This document shows positions 8,318-17,421 of a stretch of DNA of 64,000 nt, piece by piece. This DNA comes from Chthonomonadia bacterium (lineage in GTDB: Bacteria > Armatimonadota > HRBIN16), in contig JABUFA010000001.1 in assembly GCA_013314755.1 (NCBI GenBank), forward strand, positions 211,594 to 275,593. The letters run 5' to 3'. Positions within the stretch are counted from its first letter, which is position 1, and every line of letters starts with the position of its first letter. The translations under genes were made by a program, and so were the position numbers. The notes beneath the pieces were generated by a model. The model saw only the letters and a list, made by a program, of their open reading frames with translations. It ran no database searches and was not told the origin of the DNA.

Positions 8318-8346
8318 ATTATACGTTCTATTCGCCTCTCACCACA
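8318..8346 (-). promoter_or_regulatory. putative promoter of hpf-ndk
   Basis: Minus-strand TATAAT (8318-8323) with a weak -35 (TGTGGT, 8341-8346) at 17 bases, about 60 bases upstream of the hpf start. The remainder of the 8258-8487 gap shows no gene. Confidence 0.4.
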
Positions 8347-8487
8347 GGTAAACCTCTGTCTTGTAGAAGATTCCTGAAACCATGGCGATAAAGGAGGATG
8401 CACAGGGTGACGGCTGGCATCTTGGGGGACAGGGTTTTCGAGCCATAACTGCGTAATTTCTATTATGGACAAGACGGGGAGGGGTAA

Positions 8488-9948
8488 ATGTCTGTTGTAA
8501 CTGTTGCGGTTGACACGGGGCGGCGTTACCAGGTGATAGAAAACTTCGGGGCGTCGGGTGCGTGGAGCATAGACCCTATCGGTAAGGAGTGGTCGGAGGC
8601 GAACAAGAACGCACTTGCCGACCTGCTCTTCTCGCGTGAGAAGGGCATTGGACTCTCGTTGTGGCGGTTCAACATCGGTGCAGGTGGTGCGCTCACCGAC
8701 CAGCTGTGGGACCCATGGCGTGGCGCGGAGGTATTCAAAGCCAGCGAGAACGCCGATTACGACTGGAGCAAACATGCGGGACAACAATGGTTCCTGCGTG
8801 CTGCCAGAAAACGCGGGGTGGATCGGTTCCTCGCCTGTGTGTACAGCCCGCCCATCTGGATGACCAAAAACGGACATGCTCACTGCGACAAACAGTCTGG
8901 CTCTACGAACCTCAAGCCCGGCTATGAACAACCTTTTGCCCGTTTCCTCGCCGATGTGCTGGAACATTTTGCTAGAGAGGGTTTGCCCTTCCACTACATC
9001 AGTCCGGTCAACGAGCCGAACTGGGATTGGGAAGGTGGTCAGGAGGGCTGTCGATACAACAACGACGACCTGAAACGGGTTATCCATGCCCTCTATGCCG
9101 AGATTCGGTCTCGCAAACTGTCTACCGAAATCGTGGTACCGGAGGCGGGTGAGCTGGTCTCCCTTCTGGACGACGAGTTCTACCGCCGGTGGGCGGGGAT
9201 TGATGATCCAAAGGCTGCCTACACGCACGGCAACCGCTCCAGAGGCTGGGGGATGTATGGGCAGTACATCCGGGAACTGCTGGGCGATGCCGAACTGCGG
9301 CGAAGGGTGGGCAACCGTATCTGCGCACACGCCTACTGGACCGATTCCAACCTGCATCTCTTGCGTGACCTGCGTCGCACGGTGCAGGAAAACATCGCAC
9401 GTTACGCACCGGGCGCACAGTACTGGCAAACGGAGTACTGCGTAATGGAGCACCATCGCGACCTGGGCATGGATACTGCCCTGCGCGTGGCGCGGGTGAT
9501 CCACTACGACCTGACCGCAGGCAATGCCTCAGCGTGGCACTGGTGGCTGGCGGTTTCGCCGTATGACTATAAAGACGGGCTGATATATACCGACTACCGG
9601 CGCACCGGTCAGCAAAACATCCTGCCGTCCAAAACGCTGTGGGTGCTGGGGAACTTCAGCCGCTATCTGCGCCCGGGCGCCGTTCGCGTGCACGCCGACC
9701 CCTCTGAGGTAGAGGAGAACCTGCTGGTTTCCGCATACATCCAGTCCGCGAGCCCGCGCTTTGTGTGCGTGGTGGTCAATCGCGGGACGCAGGAGGTGAC
9801 GCTGAAGCTGGATGTGGACCGCAAGGTAGATACGCTCCTTCCGGTGGTGACCTCTTCCGAACACGACCTTGCCCCTCAGCCCGCGGTCAGAGCGGCCTCA
9901 GGCATAGCAATTCCCCCGCGCAGTGTGGTGACGTTGATTCACCGGTGA
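8488..9948 (+). CDS. glycoside hydrolase family 30-like enzyme
   Basis: 486 residues with no signal peptide visible, so probably cytoplasmic unless the start is wrong (GGGAGGGG lies three bases before this ATG). A (beta/alpha)8 barrel: 'IENFGASGAWSIDP' at the N-terminus, 'GIGLSLWRFNIGAGG' (residues 53-67), 'ACVYSPPIWMTKNG', the acid/base motif 'SPVNEPNW' (Glu176) and the nucleophile strand 'QTEYCVM' (Glu316). A C-terminal beta domain ends 'GIAIPPRSVVTLIHR'. GH30 acts with retention on beta-linked sugars; the Trp/Asn-rich sites resemble the endo-beta-1,6-galactanase group, but the substrate is not certain. First gene of a carbohydrate-related plus-strand set. Confidence 0.85.
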   Translation: MSVVTVAVDTGRRYQVIENFGASGAWSIDPIGKEWSEANKNALADLLFSREKGIGLSLWRFNIGAGGALTDQLWDPWRGAEVFKASENADYDWSKHAGQQWFLRAARKRGVDRFLACVYSPPIWMTKNGHAHCDKQSGSTNLKPGYEQPFARFLADVLEHFAREGLPFHYISPVNEPNWDWEGGQEGCRYNNDDLKRVIHALYAEIRSRKLSTEIVVPEAGELVSLLDDEFYRRWAGIDDPKAAYTHGNRSRGWGMYGQYIRELLGDAELRRRVGNRICAHAYWTDSNLHLLRDLRRTVQENIARYAPGAQYWQTEYCVMEHHRDLGMDTALRVARVIHYDLTAGNASAWHWWLAVSPYDYKDGLIYTDYRRTGQQNILPSKTLWVLGNFSRYLRPGAVRVHADPSEVEENLLVSAYIQSASPRFVCVVVNRGTQEVTLKLDVDRKVDTLLPVVTSSEHDLAPQPAVRAASGIAIPPRSVVTLIHR

Positions 9949-10019
9949 AAAACGCAGGAAATATGCGCCAATACAGGTAAAATTAGGCTGTATCTGGCAA
10001 GGGGGCTGGTAGAAACAAT

Positions 10020-11267
10020 ATGTCCAGGCGCAAGTCCAAAACCATAAGTGCAGGGCAACCTTCAGAGGAAACCATTCGCCTGCTGGAGCCGGCGCGTGGG
10101 GTGACAGACCCTGACGACCCGCGCGTTCAGCAGGTAGCGACGCAGCTCCTGGCGCTCTCGCAGGAGGAGCAGCTGGCAGCGGCACAGTGGATGGGTTCAC
10201 AGCCCGATTACATCATGCTGGTGGCTTGCCTTCTGCACAGGATCGGCGTTAGCGGCGCGGTGCGCCGCGTGCTCAAGCGGGCGATGTTCGAACTGAATCG
10301 GCAGGGCGTGCAGGTCACGCAAGTCTATTCGGTTGCGGGTGCAGAGCGCCAGGACGCTCGAAAGTCCGAGGGCTGGGTGACCGAAGAGGTATTTGCGAGT
10401 GTGTTCTACGAGTTCAGCAGTGCCGTGCATCTGCGCTTCTTCATGCGCCACCCCGTAGAGGGGCGGGCGGTATTCCTCCTCGAGGTCACCGGCGGCGGCT
10501 ATCTCGGGCTGGCACAGTTTGTGGATAGACAAGTCGATGAATTGCATCGTGAGTGCCTAACTTACACGTATGATGCACTGTTGCCGGGGCGCGAATCGGA
10601 GATGGAGCGCAACAGGGGCATGTTTTTTACGCCAGTACCTGTAGACTGGGCAGTACAGGTGGTCAACCGGGCACGTCAGCGGAACCTGCAGGAGCACACG
10701 GATATACATCCCCACGCCGCCTTCTACTGGGGGCGCCTGCCTGCTCCGCCAGACTCTCCAGTGCCCAATCCTGTCGATTCCATACCGGACGCAGAGACGA
10801 GCTGGGCCCTGTCCCCTTTGATGGGCAACCAGCCTGAGCGCGAAGCACCCCAACCGCTGATGCTGATGCTGACGGAATACATGCCTCCCGCGGATATGCT
10901 TGCTGAATACATGTCCCGCGAGCTGGAGCGGGGGCAGAGTCGCATCGTTGTTGCCGGGCAGACGGAGCAGGACCGCCTCGGGCGGGTCATGGAACAAGTC
11001 GCCCAGCAGATTTTCGACGACGAGCAACTTCGGGGGTGGCTGGAAGATATGCTGCCGGTCTATGGAAGCGTCGCTTTACTGGCTGGCGACCGCCGAACCG
11101 CGGTATGGTGCAAAGCACTCTGGCGCGAACTGACCGAAAGGCGTGATAAACCCTTCTGGAATACTCGTACAGCCTCGTTGTTGATTGCTATGTCATTCTC
11201 GGTATTGATGTCCGAGATAGAAATGGCTAAGGAGGGTTTCGCTAATGATGCACCGCTTACGCAGTAG
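10020..11267 (+). CDS. hypothetical protein, 415 residues
   Basis: Not recognised. It appears soluble: no signal peptide or membrane helix is clear. Residues 1-180 are a mixed alpha/beta region, including helical 'QQVATQLLALSQEEQLAAAQWM' and 'GVSGAVRRVLKRAMFELNRQGVQV' stretches and a basic N-terminal tail (SRRKSKT). A Pro-rich linker follows around residues 240-280, then a helical acidic C-terminal part. The gene overlaps the downstream lipoprotein hydrolase by 23 bases, so they are likely translated together. The ribosome site before the ATG is weak. Nothing in the sequence supports a specific function. Confidence 0.7.
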   Translation: MSRRKSKTISAGQPSEETIRLLEPARGVTDPDDPRVQQVATQLLALSQEEQLAAAQWMGSQPDYIMLVACLLHRIGVSGAVRRVLKRAMFELNRQGVQVTQVYSVAGAERQDARKSEGWVTEEVFASVFYEFSSAVHLRFFMRHPVEGRAVFLLEVTGGGYLGLAQFVDRQVDELHRECLTYTYDALLPGRESEMERNRGMFFTPVPVDWAVQVVNRARQRNLQEHTDIHPHAAFYWGRLPAPPDSPVPNPVDSIPDAETSWALSPLMGNQPEREAPQPLMLMLTEYMPPADMLAEYMSRELERGQSRIVVAGQTEQDRLGRVMEQVAQQIFDDEQLRGWLEDMLPVYGSVALLAGDRRTAVWCKALWRELTERRDKPFWNTRTASLLIAMSFSVLMSEIEMAKEGFANDAPLTQ

Positions 11268-12237
11268 AGGTTTCGTGTGGAGTCTGTCTCGCTGTTTGGC
11301 GACCGTTTTACTGGTCGCTGTTGCTGCGGGGTGTGCCCGTACCCAGAACGCACAGCCTTCACGTACCATTCCCTATGAGCAGGTTTACGCTTACGACCGT
11401 GACCTGCCCCTCAACGCCGAGGTTACCGAGCAACAGCGCGGCACTGGCTATGTCATCTACCGCGTGCAGTACAGCAGTGTGCACGATAAGCGCGTGCCCG
11501 CATGGTGGTGCGTGCCAACGACCGGCACGCCCCCTTATCCCTGCGTCATCATCATGCATGGCTACGGAGGCGATAAGAACGGTCTGCAGATGCTGGCGCC
11601 TGCCTTTGCCATGCGCGGTATCTCCACGCTGGCGATTGACGCCGAGTATCATGGCGACCGCAAACAGCCCGGCAACGACATCTTCAGCGCATACATCTAC
11701 CGCAACCGCGATGCGCTTGTTCAGACGGTGATTGACCTGCGTCGCGCCGTCGACTTCCTGCAGAGCAGGCAGGAGATAGACGGCAAGCGCATCGGCTACA
11801 TCGGCTTGAGCATGGGCGGCATCCTCGGCGGCATACTGGCAGGCGTGGACGAGCGCATCCAGGCGCCCATCCTGATTGTGGCGGGCGGCGACTGGGGCTA
11901 CCTGTTCAGCACCAGCCAGCATCCAACCTCCGTGCAGCTGCGCGAGAAGAACCCCGAACTGTTCAAGAGTGCGCAGAAGATAAACGAAGTGATGGGCGTC
12001 GTGGACCCGGTGAACTGGGTAGCGCGTATCTCCCCGCGCCCCTTGCTGATGATTAACGGCAAGGATGACCAGATTGTGCCCAAAGAGTGCACCGAGCGCC
12101 TCTTCGCCGCGGCAAAAGAGCCGAAGGAGATTGTGTGGCTGGAAGGCGGGCACATGCCTCAGCCTGATGCCGTCCTGCGCAAGGTGGACGAGTGGCTGAC
12201 GAAGCACCTGTTGAGCGGGCAAACGGCGGGGAAATAG
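11245..12237 (+). CDS. lipoprotein alpha/beta hydrolase (acetyl-xylan-esterase or dienelactone-hydrolase-like)
   Basis: 330 residues. The N-terminus is basic then hydrophobic and ends in a lipobox-like 'VAAGC' (Cys30), so the enzyme is probably lipid-anchored outside the inner membrane. The serine hydrolase elements are visible: oxyanion region 'IIMHGYGGDK', nucleophile elbow 'IGLSMGG' (Ser189), Asp in 'INGKDDQIVP', His in 'EGGHMPQ'. The fold matches carbohydrate acetyl-esterases and related peptidase-like hydrolases; the substrate is unknown. AAGGAGGG lies eight bases before the ATG. It sits downstream of GH30, which fits a role in removing ester groups from glycans. Confidence 0.82.
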   Translation: MMHRLRSRGFVWSLSRCLATVLLVAVAAGCARTQNAQPSRTIPYEQVYAYDRDLPLNAEVTEQQRGTGYVIYRVQYSSVHDKRVPAWWCVPTTGTPPYPCVIIMHGYGGDKNGLQMLAPAFAMRGISTLAIDAEYHGDRKQPGNDIFSAYIYRNRDALVQTVIDLRRAVDFLQSRQEIDGKRIGYIGLSMGGILGGILAGVDERIQAPILIVAGGDWGYLFSTSQHPTSVQLREKNPELFKSAQKINEVMGVVDPVNWVARISPRPLLMINGKDDQIVPKECTERLFAAAKEPKEIVWLEGGHMPQPDAVLRKVDEWLTKHLLSGQTAGK

Positions 12238-12252
12238 AAACTTCTTTGTGAA

Positions 12253-12307
12253 CACCTCTCCCCGACGCGGGGAGAGGTGATGCGCCCCTTCCCTCGCAGG
12301 GAAGGGG
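12253..12307. terminator. pair of perfect palindromes between convergent genes
   Basis: Two 23-base perfect palindromes: CCTCTCCCCG plus complement (12255-12277) and CCCCTTCCCT plus complement (12285-12307). They lie between the ends of the lipoprotein hydrolase and the flotillin-like gene and could stop transcription from both sides, although no T tract follows. The same two palindromes recur at 21.0 and 35.5 kb in the opposite orientation. Confidence 0.55.
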
Positions 12308-12351
12308 CTAGGGGTTAGGTCAATCCAGCCTCGCCCTCCAGAGGGGATGTT

Positions 12352-14223
12352 CTACTCTTTGGCAGGCTGTTCGGGCTGGGAAGCGGTCTCCTTCTGCGCG
12401 GAGGCGACCACCTGCTCCACGAGGTTGTTTACCTGCTGGGCGACCTCCGGCGAAACCGCTTTGCCGGTCAGGCTCTGCACCAGCGAAAGCACCTGGTTCG
12501 CCAGCTGGGGTACCACGCTTCCGTCGCCGCCCAGCGGGGAGCCTTTCATCAGCCCGTCCACGAACGCGCCAACGCCCATGCCCTTGAAGTACTGCTGGAC
12601 CATGTTCGCCATCATGCCCGGGTCACCGAAGATGACGAACTGTCCGTTGCTCATGAAGCGTCCGATGGCTTCGGCGACCGCCTTCTGGATGTCGCGGCTG
12701 GCTTCTATCTGCAGTTTGGTGAGCTCGAAGCGCAGCGCGGCATCGCTGAAGGTCTGCTTGTTCTCCAGCGCCTGGCGCTCTACCTCTACCTGCGCCTTCT
12801 GCACATCCACCTGCTCGCGGGCGATGTTCACGTCCACCATCTTCAACGCCTGTTCGCCCTGAGCCACCAGTTCCTTGGCGCGGGCTTCGGCATCCGCTTT
12901 GCGCAGGATGGCTTGTGCCTCCAGCTCGGCGGCTTTCTGCTGTGCCTCGGCGCGCTTGACCTCGGCGTACGCCTGCACCTCCGCCTCTACCTGCCGCTTC
13001 AGCCGCTCCTGTTCAATCTGCTGTTTGGCGGCGATGAGCTTGGTCTGCGCCTCGCGGTCCGCCTGCGCGGTCACCTGCACGGTGATAATGTCCTGATTGG
13101 CGCGTTCACGCTCCGCCTGTGCACGCAATGCCTCCTGCTCCGCCTCGGCACGCTGTTTCTCTTTGGTGGCAATGGCAATCTGCTTCTCGCGCTCCGCCAC
13201 CTCTATCGCCTTCAGCCGCTCGATATCGGTCTGCTTCAGCTCCTGCTCCTTCAGCACCAGCGCCTTGTCGCGCTCGATGGCGGTGGTCTGCACGGCGAGG
13301 TCGCGCTGGATTTCCGCCTCTTTGACCTGTCGCTCCTGCTCTATCTGGTAGGTCTGCGCTTCGCGCTGTTTCTCCGCGCGGATTTTGGCGACCTGTGTTG
13401 CCTGCTCCGCTTCAGCCTCTGCCTGCTGGCGTTCCAGCTCCAGCACCTCTTTGCGCGTCTGCACGTTCTTCAACGTCATCTCGCGCTGGGCGTCGCGCTC
13501 GATGCGGTTGCGTTCCACCAGCGCCGCCTGGGTAATCTCGGTGATTTTCTTCTTGCCCTGCGCGTCAAAGATGTTGTTGTCCGACAGCAGTTCCTGCGAG
13601 GTCTGGTCCAGGCGCGAGATGGTGACCGACTCCAGCGTCAACCCGTTCTGCTGAAGGTCTGCCACCACCAGATTATGCACCGCGCTGGCGAAGGCGTCAC
13701 GCTGAGCGTGGATTTCCACCAGGTCCTTGGTGGCAGCGACGCTTCGAAGCGCAGAGACCAGCTTCTCGAAGACCAGCGCGGACACCGAATGCGAGTCCAC
13801 CGACTTTTCACCCAGCGAACGCGCCGCGTTCAGCACGTCCTCCTTCAGGGCGCGCACCTTGATGTAGAACTCTGCCTTGACGTCCACGCGCAGGTTGTCG
13901 CGGGTAATCAGCGCATCGGGACCCTTGCGTTCCACCTCCAGCTTCATGGTCTCGAGGGAGACCGGCACGATTTTGTGCACCACCGGAAAGACCAGAGAGC
14001 CGCCGTCAATTAGCACATGCGTGCCTCCCCAGCCGGTGCGCACATACGCCAGGTTCGCCGAGGGCTTGAGGTAGAACCGCTTGATTGCCAGCGCGAGCGC
14101 GGAGAAGAACATTATCACCACGCCCACGATGGACGAAACCAGCGTCTGCGTCCACTCCCACCCCAGATAGAACGGAGCGAAGATAAGAAGCGCTCCAATC
14201 AACACAAACAGCAACGCCGTCAT
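12352..14223 (-). CDS. flotillin/YqiK-like SPFH membrane protein
   Basis: 623 residues. Two closely spaced hydrophobic segments at residues 3-20 and 28-47 anchor the protein. An SPFH/band-7 domain follows (about 55-230: 'GGTHVLIDGGSLVFPVVHKIVPVSLETMKLEV', 'TRDNLRVDVKAEFYIKV'). A long charged coiled coil of Glu/Ala/Gln/Arg-rich heptads covers about residues 250-500. A short C-terminal domain contains 'NGQFVIFGDPGMMANMVQQYFKGMG'. This is the plan of bacterial flotillins (FloT, YqiK), which form large oligomers in membrane microdomains. The start overlaps the stop of the YqiJ-like gene by four bases (ATGA), the standard yqiJ-yqiK pairing. Confidence 0.9.
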   Translation of the reverse strand: MTALLFVLIGALLIFAPFYLGWEWTQTLVSSIVGVVIMFFSALALAIKRFYLKPSANLAYVRTGWGGTHVLIDGGSLVFPVVHKIVPVSLETMKLEVERKGPDALITRDNLRVDVKAEFYIKVRALKEDVLNAARSLGEKSVDSHSVSALVFEKLVSALRSVAATKDLVEIHAQRDAFASAVHNLVVADLQQNGLTLESVTISRLDQTSQELLSDNNIFDAQGKKKITEITQAALVERNRIERDAQREMTLKNVQTRKEVLELERQQAEAEAEQATQVAKIRAEKQREAQTYQIEQERQVKEAEIQRDLAVQTTAIERDKALVLKEQELKQTDIERLKAIEVAEREKQIAIATKEKQRAEAEQEALRAQAERERANQDIITVQVTAQADREAQTKLIAAKQQIEQERLKRQVEAEVQAYAEVKRAEAQQKAAELEAQAILRKADAEARAKELVAQGEQALKMVDVNIAREQVDVQKAQVEVERQALENKQTFSDAALRFELTKLQIEASRDIQKAVAEAIGRFMSNGQFVIFGDPGMMANMVQQYFKGMGVGAFVDGLMKGSPLGGDGSVVPQLANQVLSLVQSLTGKAVSPEVAQQVNNLVEQVVASAQKETASQPEQPAKE

Positions 14224-15080
14224 ATCTGTACCTCCCGACCGATGATGTTATCTGCAAACGGGTTCTCCTCCACGAGGTATCTCCCCGTTTCGACCTCGTA
14301 GTCCGTTACCACGATGGGCGTACCCATGGCGATGGGGGCACTTCCTTCTCGCGTATGGCAGGTGATGCGATGCACCGTGCCCACCGTGTCATACACATCA
14401 GCCGCGCCACCCTTCTCGTCGATGGTGAAGACCGCCACCCCCGTTGCGCCGATGAGTCGCTCACGCGATGTGCTGGGAACCTGTCCCATCTGCAGGTAGC
14501 GTGCCACCACTCCCGACACACTGCGTGCAATCAACGAAGTGCCCACCAGGCTGATGCCTGCGCTGATCCATGCGTAAATCGCCGGGAAGCGCAGAACGGG
14601 ATGCAGTGCCTGATTGCTTACCAGCCCCAGCACTCCCCACAGCATCATGCAGAACGGTAGCATCACCGAGATGGGCACGCCCCTCCCAATGCCGAACGCC
14701 TCCAGGATTTGCGTTATCACCGACTCGTGGTGATTGTGGTTGCCGTGCGCTCCTTCGTGCGCATGTTCGGCATGTGCATCGTGCGATACCTCGCCGTGGT
14801 CAACCTCTGCAGGCACGTGCTCCGCTATGTCACCGTGCTCGGCGTGGAGGTCCGCTGCGTGGTCGATGTCACCGTGCATATCGGCAGCGTGTTCCACGTC
14901 GCCATGTGTCCCTTCAGCGTCTGCACCGTGGTCCACCTCACCATGCCCTTCTGCCTGATGCTCTGCAGAGACGAAGCCCAGCGCGGTGACGATAGAGAAG
15001 AGTGCTCCTACCAGCAGCGGCAGGGCGAACAGAAGGTTCCACCATTGAAGCAGATTTTGCAGGTTGCTCAAGGCTCTCAC
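14220..15080 (-). CDS. YqiJ/YuaF-like membrane protein (NfeD-related) with a His-rich insert
   Basis: 286 residues. An N-terminal membrane helix (residues 12-37) is followed by an insert of about 80 residues (42-122) made of His/Asp/Glu/Ala/Gly repeats such as 'ADMHGDIDHAADLHAEHGD', containing 19 His. Two further membrane segments follow (about 140-200), then a C-terminal OB-like beta domain ('LIGATGVAVFTIDEKGGAADVYDTVG', 'GTPIVVTDYEVETGRYLVEENPF'), as in NfeD-family proteins that partner flotillins. The flotillin gene follows with a four-base overlap. The insert could bind divalent metal; that is inference from composition. Confidence 0.83.
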   Translation of the reverse strand: MRALSNLQNLLQWWNLLFALPLLVGALFSIVTALGFVSAEHQAEGHGEVDHGADAEGTHGDVEHAADMHGDIDHAADLHAEHGDIAEHVPAEVDHGEVSHDAHAEHAHEGAHGNHNHHESVITQILEAFGIGRGVPISVMLPFCMMLWGVLGLVSNQALHPVLRFPAIYAWISAGISLVGTSLIARSVSGVVARYLQMGQVPSTSRERLIGATGVAVFTIDEKGGAADVYDTVGTVHRITCHTREGSAPIAMGTPIVVTDYEVETGRYLVEENPFADNIIGREVQI

Positions 15081-15266
15081 CTGCCTTTCGTTACTGTTGA
15101 CACAGGATAAACAGGAAAAGTTGCGATGCTCCTGAGCACCTCTATCTTAGCATGAGGAACGGTTTGAATCAATCTTGACAGAGCAGTGACGAGTGCTGGC
15201 GACGGTGGCATGGCGTTTGGGGTTCAGCCATTGTCGGGTGGTGATACACACTGCCAGCAAGGGGGT

Positions 15267-15296
15267 TTGTGCTTGTTCCCTTCGCTGTGATACAAT
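15267..15296 (+). promoter_or_regulatory. putative promoter of the first restriction-modification pair
   Basis: TTGTGC (15267-15272), 18-base spacer and TACAAT (15291-15296), about 46 bases before the methylase ATG. The rest of 15081-15342 shows no gene. Confidence 0.4.
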
Positions 15297-15342
15297 GAGA
15301 CAGAATGAACAGCGTTCCGTATCGCTCTGGTAGAGGGAAACG

Positions 15343-16572
15343 ATGTTGACTAACGAAGAGAAGCGTGTGGGCATATATGCGGAGAACCAGCCTATTCGTC
15401 CTGAGACGGTCACACCAGAGACACCACTGGACGCGCTTAACCTGAACTGGACAGAGCGTGACCTACCCGAGCGCGAGCGTACCAAGCACGTGCATCGTCT
15501 GCACCCCTATCTGGGGAAGTTCATCCCTCAGCTGGTAGAGGTGTTCCTGCGCAAGTATTTTGCGCCCGGGCAAACGGTGCTCGACCCTTTTGTGGGTTCG
15601 GGCACAACGCTGGTTCAGGCAAACGAGCTGGGCATTCATTCTGTCGGTTACGATATCTCGGCATTCAATGTGCTGTTGTGTCAGGCGAAAACCGCGCAGT
15701 ACGACCTTGACCTGATGCAGAACGAGGTGCTGGACATTCTGGAGCGCACGCGCCGGGCTACTCAACGAAAGGAACCTCAGCTGTCTCTGCTCTTTGAACA
15801 CCAGGCAGAGTATACTCCCAGCACGCTCGGCGGCGATACGGAGTACCTGCTCCACTGGTACGCTCCTCGTGCTCTACAGGAACTGCTAACCTACAGGAGC
15901 TTTATCGATACGGGGAACTACCGTTACAAGCATCTACTCAAAATCATTCTGTCGCGTTCTGCGCGTTCGGCGCGGTTGACACCGCACTACGAGCTGGACT
16001 TTCCGAAGCAACCTCAGCGCGAACCGTACTGGTGTCACAAACATCACCGAATCTGCGAACCGACAGACGAAGCATACAAGTTCCTGCATCGCTACAGCCT
16101 CGACACGATTCGCAGGATACGCGAGTTTGCGCTGGTACGAACAGACGCTCGAGTAGAGGTGTATCATGCGGACAGCCGCACCGCTCAGTTCCCGCCTGTG
16201 GACGGTGTGTTTACCAGCCCGCCCTATGTGGGATTGATTGATTATCATGAACAGCATGCATACGCTTACCACTTGCTCGGTCTGCAGGATTTGCGCGAGG
16301 GGGAGATAGGCGCCGCCGCAAACGGTTCGTCGGAACGGGCGAAGGCACAGTATGTCCAGGACATCTGCGCAGTGTTTCGTAATGCGCTGAAGGCAATGCC
16401 GCAGGGTGGTCGGCTGATTGTAGTTGCCAATGACAAGTATGGACTCTATCCCATCATCGCGGAGCAGATTGGGGTGGAGCAGGAAGCGGTTCTCCATCGC
16501 CACGTCAACCGGCGCACGGGCAGACGTTCCAGCGAGTTCTTCGAATCGGTGTTCATCTGGAGAAAAAGCTGA
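15343..16572 (+). CDS. DNA methyltransferase (TSPPY type), R-M system 1
   Basis: 409 residues. AdoMet motif I is 'VLDPFVGSGTTL' (residues 79-90), preceded by 'HRLHPYLGKFIPQLVEVFL', which acts as motif X. The catalytic motif IV is 'FTSPPYVGLIDY' (about residues 290-300); TSPPY is usual for N4-cytosine methylases but also occurs in N6-adenine ones. Motif I comes before motif IV. The stop overlaps the next gene's start (TGATG), which encodes a restriction nuclease, so this methylase should protect the host against it. AGAGGGA precedes the ATG. Confidence 0.92.
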   Translation: MLTNEEKRVGIYAENQPIRPETVTPETPLDALNLNWTERDLPERERTKHVHRLHPYLGKFIPQLVEVFLRKYFAPGQTVLDPFVGSGTTLVQANELGIHSVGYDISAFNVLLCQAKTAQYDLDLMQNEVLDILERTRRATQRKEPQLSLLFEHQAEYTPSTLGGDTEYLLHWYAPRALQELLTYRSFIDTGNYRYKHLLKIILSRSARSARLTPHYELDFPKQPQREPYWCHKHHRICEPTDEAYKFLHRYSLDTIRRIREFALVRTDARVEVYHADSRTAQFPPVDGVFTSPPYVGLIDYHEQHAYAYHLLGLQDLREGEIGAAANGSSERAKAQYVQDICAVFRNALKAMPQGGRLIVVANDKYGLYPIIAEQIGVEQEAVLHRHVNRRTGRRSSEFFESVFIWRKS

Positions 16573-17405
16573 TGCCCGCCATCTCGCAGCAGACGCGCGA
16601 ACGGATCAGAGGATACCTGGAAGGCTTCATCGGGGGGCTGGTGGAGGCTTACAAAAACTGGTATCCTCCCACTTATGGCTCCGTACAGCAGTACCTTGGG
16701 CAGAGGTCTGCAAAGGGTACGCTGAAGCCGTTTCATCACGCCATTATGCCTGTGGAACTGCTGAAGATAAACGCATTCGAGCGGAGCTTCAGCACCAAAC
16801 TGGGAACAACCTTTGAGGAATGCGCCCGTTTGATAGCAAGTGAACACCATGAGCAGGCGGTGCGAGGCTACAGTATGGAAGGGCAGGTAAGCCAGAGCGC
16901 CCTGAATGAGATAGAAAATCTCGTGCGCCGGCTGGGTGAACCTGCATCGGAGCCGCTTTCGCTCGCCAGTATGGTGGAGGATGTCCTGGCACATCGCAGG
17001 GAAGACGACCTGGTGCATATCAGGGTTATCTCGGACCTGTACGTTCGCAAGCACAGTGGCGAAGAGATGTTCTTTGAGATAAAGTCTCCAAAACCCAACA
17101 AAGATCAGTGCGAGAAGGCTTTAAAGCGCCTCCTCCAAATACACCTGCTACGTGGAGCGACGTGCCCGGCTGTATCCGCCTATTTCGCAATGGCTTATAA
17201 CCCTTTTGGTGACGGTCGTGAGGAATATCGCTGGAGCATCTTAAGCCAATACCCGCCTTTAATGGAAGCGGCGGTGATCGCGGATGAGTTCTGGAGCCTG
17301 ATAGGCGGCGCAGGGACCTACGAGGAACTTTTGCAAATCTATCAGGAAGTAGGGAATCTGCGGTCAAGGTTCATTCTTGATGCGCTTGTCCGCAGTGCAG
17401 AGTGA
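16572..17405 (+). CDS. type II restriction endonuclease, TdeIII-family-like, R-M system 1
   Basis: 277 residues. 'INAFERSFSTKLGTTFEE' (about residues 64-81) and 'MFFEIKSPKPNKDQ' (about residues 166-180) resemble what I recall of the TdeIII family. The latter supplies the E-x-K half of a PD-(D/E)XK nuclease site, with a candidate Asp in 'VISDLYVRKH' just upstream. The start codon shares one base with the methylase stop, so production is coupled. The family assignment is from memory of these motifs; the target sequence cannot be read from the protein. Confidence 0.75.
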   Translation: MPAISQQTRERIRGYLEGFIGGLVEAYKNWYPPTYGSVQQYLGQRSAKGTLKPFHHAIMPVELLKINAFERSFSTKLGTTFEECARLIASEHHEQAVRGYSMEGQVSQSALNEIENLVRRLGEPASEPLSLASMVEDVLAHRREDDLVHIRVISDLYVRKHSGEEMFFEIKSPKPNKDQCEKALKRLLQIHLLRGATCPAVSAYFAMAYNPFGDGREEYRWSILSQYPPLMEAAVIADEFWSLIGGAGTYEELLQIYQEVGNLRSRFILDALVRSAE

Positions 17406-17421
17406 AAGGAGTTGTAAGCTA

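Noticed and set aside
8269-9504. A 411-codon minus-strand frame
   Set aside because: It is antisense to the well-supported GH30 gene, whose catalytic motifs are intact.
12913-14013. A 366-codon plus-strand frame rich in Leu and Arg
   Set aside because: It mirrors the Glu/Ala/Gln coiled coil of the flotillin-like gene and has no independent support.
15242-15294. Two TGATACA heptamers upstream of the first R-M methylase, resembling part of the GntR-LacI operator repeat
   Set aside because: Only seven of ten bases match, spacing is 46 bases, and heptamers like this occur by chance (another TGATACC lies at 60.69 kb).
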